Of a stretch of DNA of 64,000 nt, positions 59,141-64,000 are shown piece after piece (position 1 is the first letter of the stretch; the number at the start of each line of letters is the position of its first letter). The notes beneath the pieces are model-generated. The model had not been told where the DNA came from and did no database searches. It saw nothing but the letters and a program-made list of their open reading frames with translations. This DNA comes from Epinephelus fuscoguttatus. Its lineage: Eukaryota > Chordata > Actinopteri > Perciformes > Serranidae. The stretch is taken from the NCBI RefSeq assembly GCF_011397635.1, contig NC_064772.1, positions 13,717,035 through 13,781,034 of the forward strand, in the 5' to 3' direction. The position numbers and the translations under genes were made by a program.

Positions 59141-59269
59141 TCCCGGTCGGTTGGTCGATACGAATTTATTTGAGTGACACTTTAGGTCCCTGGGCCTGTG
59201 CATGGTAGGCCTGTTCATTTTCGAATTCCTAGGCCAAAGTATTGATTGGGTTGAGGACCCTGTTCTAAT

Positions 59270-60010
59270 ACAAGGGATTATCATCATTTATGCAAGTGAA
59301 TTGCATCTCTGAGGGGCTAAATGTGCTCAAAAACTCACAAAACAATTGAAAAAGTTTACAGATTTTGGTTTTCATGCTCGTGTGTGACATAATAGCTCGA
59401 TAGTGCCCCCTACAAAATTACTATAAAGTAGCCCTCGTGGCTCATTTTACCTAGATGCCTGACATTTAGCAAGCATATTTAACATACCAAGACTTAAAAA
59501 AGTGTCTTGGAGCCATACACTTAACACAACAGGAAGTAAGACATGTTGAAATTAATGGGCAATATCAGTGTATTTTTGGCCATTTCTAGGTGTTGTACTG
59601 TTCCTAACTAATTAATGAGATCGACTTCAAATTTGATCAGCACAATCTTAAGACCTTAACAAAGACAAGCTGTTAAAATTTTAGGGGTTTCGTTGAATGT
59701 TTCCATGGTGTGGCAGCCATTTTGCATGTTTCCCCAACACCCATTAAACAGGAAGTTGTTGTAACTTGAGCATACATTGTCCAATCTGCCCAAAATTTCT
59801 CATGCTTGATAAGAGTTCAGACCTGAAGTCATCCACATGCCAATACTGTGTCAAATTATTGTGCCACCTATTGGCAACAGGAGGTGGCCCTTGTGTGACA
59901 AACATTATCGGATTAACAATAGTTTTTTGCTGTGTGGTCCATGCAGCAAAATAATGCATGCTTAGCGCATGCTATCTTGCGCCACCTACCAGACCCATGG
60001 AGCGATATAA
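59270..60010. repeat. Unclassified interspersed repeat
   Basis: Phrases such as GCAGCCATTTTGCATG, AACAGGAAGT, ATAGTGCCCCCTACA and GGCAACAGGAGGTGGCC recall a dispersed fish repeat with short internal duplications. Ends and class are not resolved. From 60,010 to 61,379 I recognise nothing beyond AT-rich spacer. Confidence 0.3.
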
Positions 60011-61379
60011 AATTTACCATACATAATTATCAGTGCAATGCAGTCCACGCAGAAAATATTGTCAGATATAGCTCATGCATGCAGTGTCTGACATCGCTGC
60101 CTGCAGTTTTAATTTCTCCTGTTTTTCTTTAATTACTTTAAGTTAAATCAGTGATTACACTCAAACCAATCAAACCAATCTCTAAACTCTATGACATTAC
60201 ATTTTTGTTTTGGTAATTTGGTTGATAAATGTAGTTTCATAGGACACTGCACAAAGCAGAACCATGGATAGTTTCTCTGATGGTCATCTTTGTTGCAGTT
60301 ACCTTTGCAAGTTCCCAGTTCAGTCATGTTCATATTAAGCTGTTATCTGTCTTTTATTGCCTTTATAAATCTGGTCACACGGAGATCACATGGTGGTATT
60401 AAAGTTATTAACTGTGGTTGTCTTTATTACTCCCTGTGAAAAGGGTGACCAATCCTAGAGGTAAGATCAGGTCGAACGTGTTGGGAAGTGCAGTTTGTGC
60501 CAAATGGGTTGTAAGACATTTATGTAACAACTTAACAGTTACATAACATATTAGTCGATAGACACTACAGTATTCTAAACTTAATTCCAAAAGAAAGAAT
60601 AACTACTTCAAAATGACTGACTAGATGTTTTAAGTTTAATTTTAAAGTTAAAAAACTTTTACTCCCCATTATAAATCTATGAAACAGTTCTATAACCTTG
60701 CACTTATTCCCTCTCCCCAAAAAATAACAAGTAAGCTAAGCAACTTAGCTAATGACAGCATATTCAAACCAAGATATGTGAAAAATATTTACAATAATAT
60801 ATCACAATTAAAATTCATGCAATTACAATACTGCTTCATAGTGTAGTAGTCCCGAGGCTTCACTTTTATGTAGTTGGCCAAAAATTTGTCTCTTTGCATA
60901 ATAATTGAAATATCAAGCATGTGCAAGTTGGGACAAAAACAAAAAGATGGAGTGTAACATTGGGTTTAATGTTGAAAAATACAAGTACAGAAAAACATGA
61001 AGACAGTCCCGTAGCTTGATTCTGTAGATTTTCTTATTATTCCACAATTTCATCCAAATATTCACTACTAAGCTCTTATAAAAATAGATAGAATAGAAAT
61101 AATAGAAAAGTACTGCAGTTTGTGATAATTTCTGTGAATCACAAACTTATAACAAATGATGTACTTTATATTATATACTTATTAAATATTTTCTTAATTA
61201 GAAGTAGTGCTATGTTGTGTGAATACTGTATGTTCCAGAAGTGCTAGAAAATATGTAGCTGTAGGAAAACTCATACAACGATCATGTTTTATAACATTAC
61301 TCCTTGGTGGCGTTTGTGTAATATGATATGTTGCACAGAAACAGTAAACTGAAGGATATTGTTTTGAATCCAGGTTGCA

Positions 61380-62469
61380 TCATTCCCACGTTACCGACAG
61401 CAACTGACAAGTCAGCTCCCACAACTTCTCCGCCAGCACGTCGTCTTTACCGGCCGCTGAGCAGTTGGCAGGAGCGCAGTCGCTGAAAGCAAAAACTTAT
61501 TAGATGAGGGACGGAAAATTTGGATAAATCATCTCGTTCACACATTCAGTGAGGCTGTGCGTGATTTATGCAGAATATATTTATAGTTCAGTTCCTCTCT
61601 GGCTGCCTTTGTCTGATATATATTCCATCAAATAGCTATAAATGATAACACATAATAACTGTATTCTTGTAAAAAAGTTCTTCTTTACAAGCCAGTATCC
61701 TGTAACAGTCTTTTTCTACATTTGTATCCTAATTTAAGTGACTGTGACAGAGAAGACTGAATTGCTCAATCCCTCTTCAACCAGTTTGGCTGCTGTATTG
61801 TATATTAGGCCAGTGGTTCCGAATCTGGGGTTGAGACTCCACTGATAGATCCCAAGGGTTGCAAGATGATTTAAGGTGTATTATACCTATTTTACTAGAA
61901 ATCAATAAATAGATTGATTCAGAAATAATCACTCTCAATCATCTCTTATGAACCAGTAAAAGTGTGTGGTGGTGTATTTATCTGCAGAGACCCTGAACTT
62001 TTCTTCTTATTTTGCTATGATGGGACGTTCCCAAGCACAGCGTACAGGTGAGCTTGGGACACTATAAAAAGGGATTGACCAGTGGCCGTATTCACAAAGC
62101 TTCCTAGTGCCAAGAGTTGCTCCTAGTGAGGAGAGTCTAGGAAAATTCTTAGAACTGTGCCATTTTCTTATAAATTCCCCTTAAAGTTAAGACTAGGTCC
62201 TTGTAAAGATAAATGTTATTCGTAATATGGCCACTGATGCCTGACCGTGAGCAACATGCATCAAAGAGGAAGCTATGAAAATAACATACATAGCGTTGAA
62301 AACACGCAATATGCCAAGTGGACAGTTTGTAAGTTTGTTCCAATTACTTTATTTGGGGTTGGCTTATACTTAAAGCTGGCGATACTGTTTACAAACAGTA
62401 GCCCTACAATTCTTGCATAATGAACCTTTAACAAGATTAAGGAAGAATCACTGCAGCAATGCTGTGGCT

Positions 62470-62500
<31 letters not shown>

Positions 62501-63206
62501 CTAAAAATTATTTAAAGAAATCAATCATAGAAGGAAAATTTTACTGTTTGGGAAACTGGTTACAGCTCCCAAAAATGTTGGTAATCACTGTGTAAAGACA
62601 TTTCTTTCTCACCCCCAATTATCCCCTTGACCTCCACAATTAATGTATGATAGACTGCTGTCCATGTGTTTAGCTGCATGTCAAAAACCAAACTGTACCT
62701 GTAGTATCCGCCAGTCTCTTTCTCCAATGACGGCTCCACTGCGCAGTAAATGCTTGTCTGAGCTCCCTGAGAAGAGTTTTTGGTGAAAGGACTGACCATC
62801 TTCATGAAAAACTGCTGAGGGCCGCTCAGGTGACGCCATAACTCTGTTTGAACGACTCCGGGGTGGAGAGAATATGTCGTCACACCTGTGCCTGAAAGAC
62901 AGCATGTGTCAAACAGTATATGAATAATGGAAAATAGCACTTTTCAACCTTCTCTTACAAAGACTCAAATGATGGAGATGAGGGTATGAAGCATACCTTC
63001 CAGTCTCTTAGCCAATGAGCGGGTGAAGAGAATGTTGGCTAGCTTGCTCTGAGAGTAAGCTGAGTTCTTGTTGTAACTCTTCTCGCTGTTGATGTCCTCC
63101 AAATTGATGGAGCCCCATGAGTGAGCCATGGAGGACACCGTGACAATCCTGGCTGGTGCCGATTTCTTAATCAGGTCAATCAACAAATATGTCAACAGGA
63201 AGTGAC
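61380..63206 (-). CDS. RDH12-like short-chain dehydrogenase/reductase, last three exons (5' partial)
   Basis: This gene is related to RDH11-14, NADPH-dependent ER-membrane retinal/aldehyde reductases. Exons in transcript order are 63206-62997, 62891-62699 and 61484-61380, all in phase. The first opens [18 protein letters not shown] and has the catalytic Ser ([12 protein letters not shown]) and YSQSK (Tyr, Lys). The second has [20 protein letters not shown], including the PG after the fifth strand. The last gives [10 protein letters not shown] to [14 protein letters not shown], like the SDC...LW..SC.LL end of RDH12. The N-terminal membrane segment and TGxxxGxG loop must lie beyond 64,000. The last exon was found by phase and homology and is shorter than ORF callers would list. 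The exact orthologue is not assigned. It is transcribed in the same direction as PKS2. Confidence 0.88.
61811..61875. mobile_element. hAT-like end fragment
   Basis: CAGTGGTTCCGAATCTGGGG followed by TTGAGACTCC resembles the start of Charlie-type hAT elements. I did not find the matching far end. It lies in the last intron of the RDH12-like gene. Confidence 0.4.
62083..62230. mobile_element. Fragment of a fish MITE
   Basis: GGCCGTATTCACAAAGCTTC then CTAGTGCCAAGAGTTGCTCC matches a familiar fish inverted-repeat element end. The partner end was not found, so length and class are unknown. Confidence 0.35.
62473..62505. repeat. (AAACT)n microsatellite
   Basis: Six uninterrupted ACTAA units in the intron of the RDH12-like gene. 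Confidence 0.9.
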
Positions 63207-63457
63207 CTAGAGAACAAGGAAATTACTTTCATATTGCTGCTTTAAGAAAGCAGAAAGGGACATTGTATTTTACAGGTATTACAGCATTAATTATATTTGA
63301 GAAAAAGAAAAAATTTAAAAAAGAAAAAATTTGGTTAAACAGACAGCAGTCATTCATAATGTCACAGAAACAAAAGCTTTAACTACTGTGATAACTGAGA
63401 TACTATGTTACCGAGAATTAGCTTTAAAACAAAGTTTATTTGAATACAAGTGCTTAA

Positions 63458-64000
63458 AGGGACAGTTCACCCAGAAAACAAATATATATACTTTTCCTCT
63501 TCACTATAGTGCTTTTTATCAATTTAAAGTGACTGATAACCTCACAGAAGGAAGCGTGCATCTACTCATAGACGAGAAGTTTGTACTTGTGACAGTGCAA
63601 GATATAAACATTAATTAATGGCATCTTCTTCAACTGAGCTGTGACGTTAGCTAGCTCAGTGATGCTAGGTGAGTCAGCAGTAGATGCATGCTTCCATATC
63701 TGCAGTGATACAGTTAGCAGGTGCAATTCCGTAGAAGAAAATAGTTCCTACATGAAACTGCTCACAACAAGGTCTGTGGATTATCTTGAGTAACCGGGTC
63801 ATGATTTCTGGAAAGAGACATTGCTATTGAGTTTTTCAAATGTATTTTTTTTGCTGCTTTGAGCAACACAAGCTGAGTGCCATCAAGTTCCATTATATTG
63901 GAGAGAAGGCAGACATCTCTATGGCTGATATCTCCAACACCCTGCAACTCACACCAAAACAATCAAGACTGATAAATAGCACTACAGGTAAAAAGGAAAA
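63458..64000. mobile_element. TTAA-flanked DNA element, cut by window end
   Basis: After TTAA (63,454-63,457) comes AGGGACAGTTCACCCAGAAA, a very common start of fish TTAA-target nonautonomous elements. The right end is not inside the window. No exon is seen here, so upstream exons of the RDH12-like gene must lie beyond 64,000. Confidence 0.65.

Noticed and set aside
58891-59208. ORFs on both strands over the TTTTGTGTC array
   Set aside because: They arise from the repeat unit lacking stops in some frames and show no domain or conservation signal.

Overview
This window is nuclear DNA of a ray-finned (teleost) fish. It holds multi-exon genes with GT-AG introns, vertebrate-type AATAAA poly(A) signals, AT-rich introns and many short nonautonomous DNA transposons typical of fish, plus a tRNA-derived SINE. 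Repeat types familiar from spiny-rayed fishes suggest, but do not prove, a percomorph. I found no RNA gene, CRISPR array or bacterial-style operon, and recognised no LTR element or other virus-like sequence.

Layout: (1) 623-739, minus: first coding exon of abi1, whose gene continues off the left edge. (2) 2,955-11,743, plus: acbd5, 12 coding exons, 515 aa. (3) 16,305-26,859, minus: mastl (Greatwall kinase), 12 coding exons, 840 aa, tail-to-tail with acbd5. (4) 27,921-36,616, plus: yme1l1, 18 coding exons, 710 aa, head-to-head with mastl across about 1.06 kb. The block abi1-acbd5-mastl-yme1l1 matches the neighbourhood of these genes on human 10p12.1. (5) 39,131-46,458, plus, and (6) 48,202-57,422, minus: two animal type I polyketide synthases (PKS), 2,084 and 2,104 aa, tail-to-tail 1.7 kb apart. 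(7) 61,380-63,206, minus: the last three exons of an RDH12-like short-chain dehydrogenase, whose 5' part lies off the right edge.

The most interesting part is the inverted PKS pair. The two genes have six coding exons each with the same intron phases, and five of the six exon lengths reflect a shared ancestor directly (58/154/161/204 or 207/182 nt, then about 5.5 kb). Both read KS-AT-DH-pseudoKR-ER-like-KR-ACP and stop soon after the ACP, with no thioesterase. KS, AT, KR and ACP active-site residues are present. The ER-like domain has lost its glycine-rich NADPH loop in both copies, which predicts an unreduced, polyene-like chain. Copy 2 also carries Asp where the DH motif HxxxGxxxxP has Gly. 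A 100-nt tract in the KS domain is identical between the copies while flanking sequence is diverged, which suggests recent gene conversion between the inverted genes.

The remaining DNA is largely transposon remains. They include TTAA-flanked long-inverted-repeat elements, a hAT element with a perfect 8-bp target duplication, two Harbinger derivatives, two copies of an element carrying a RecQ-like helicase fragment with 10-11-bp target duplications, a SINE, a LINE 3' fragment and several satellite-like arrays. Exon boundaries were placed by hand from splice signals, reading phase and family knowledge.
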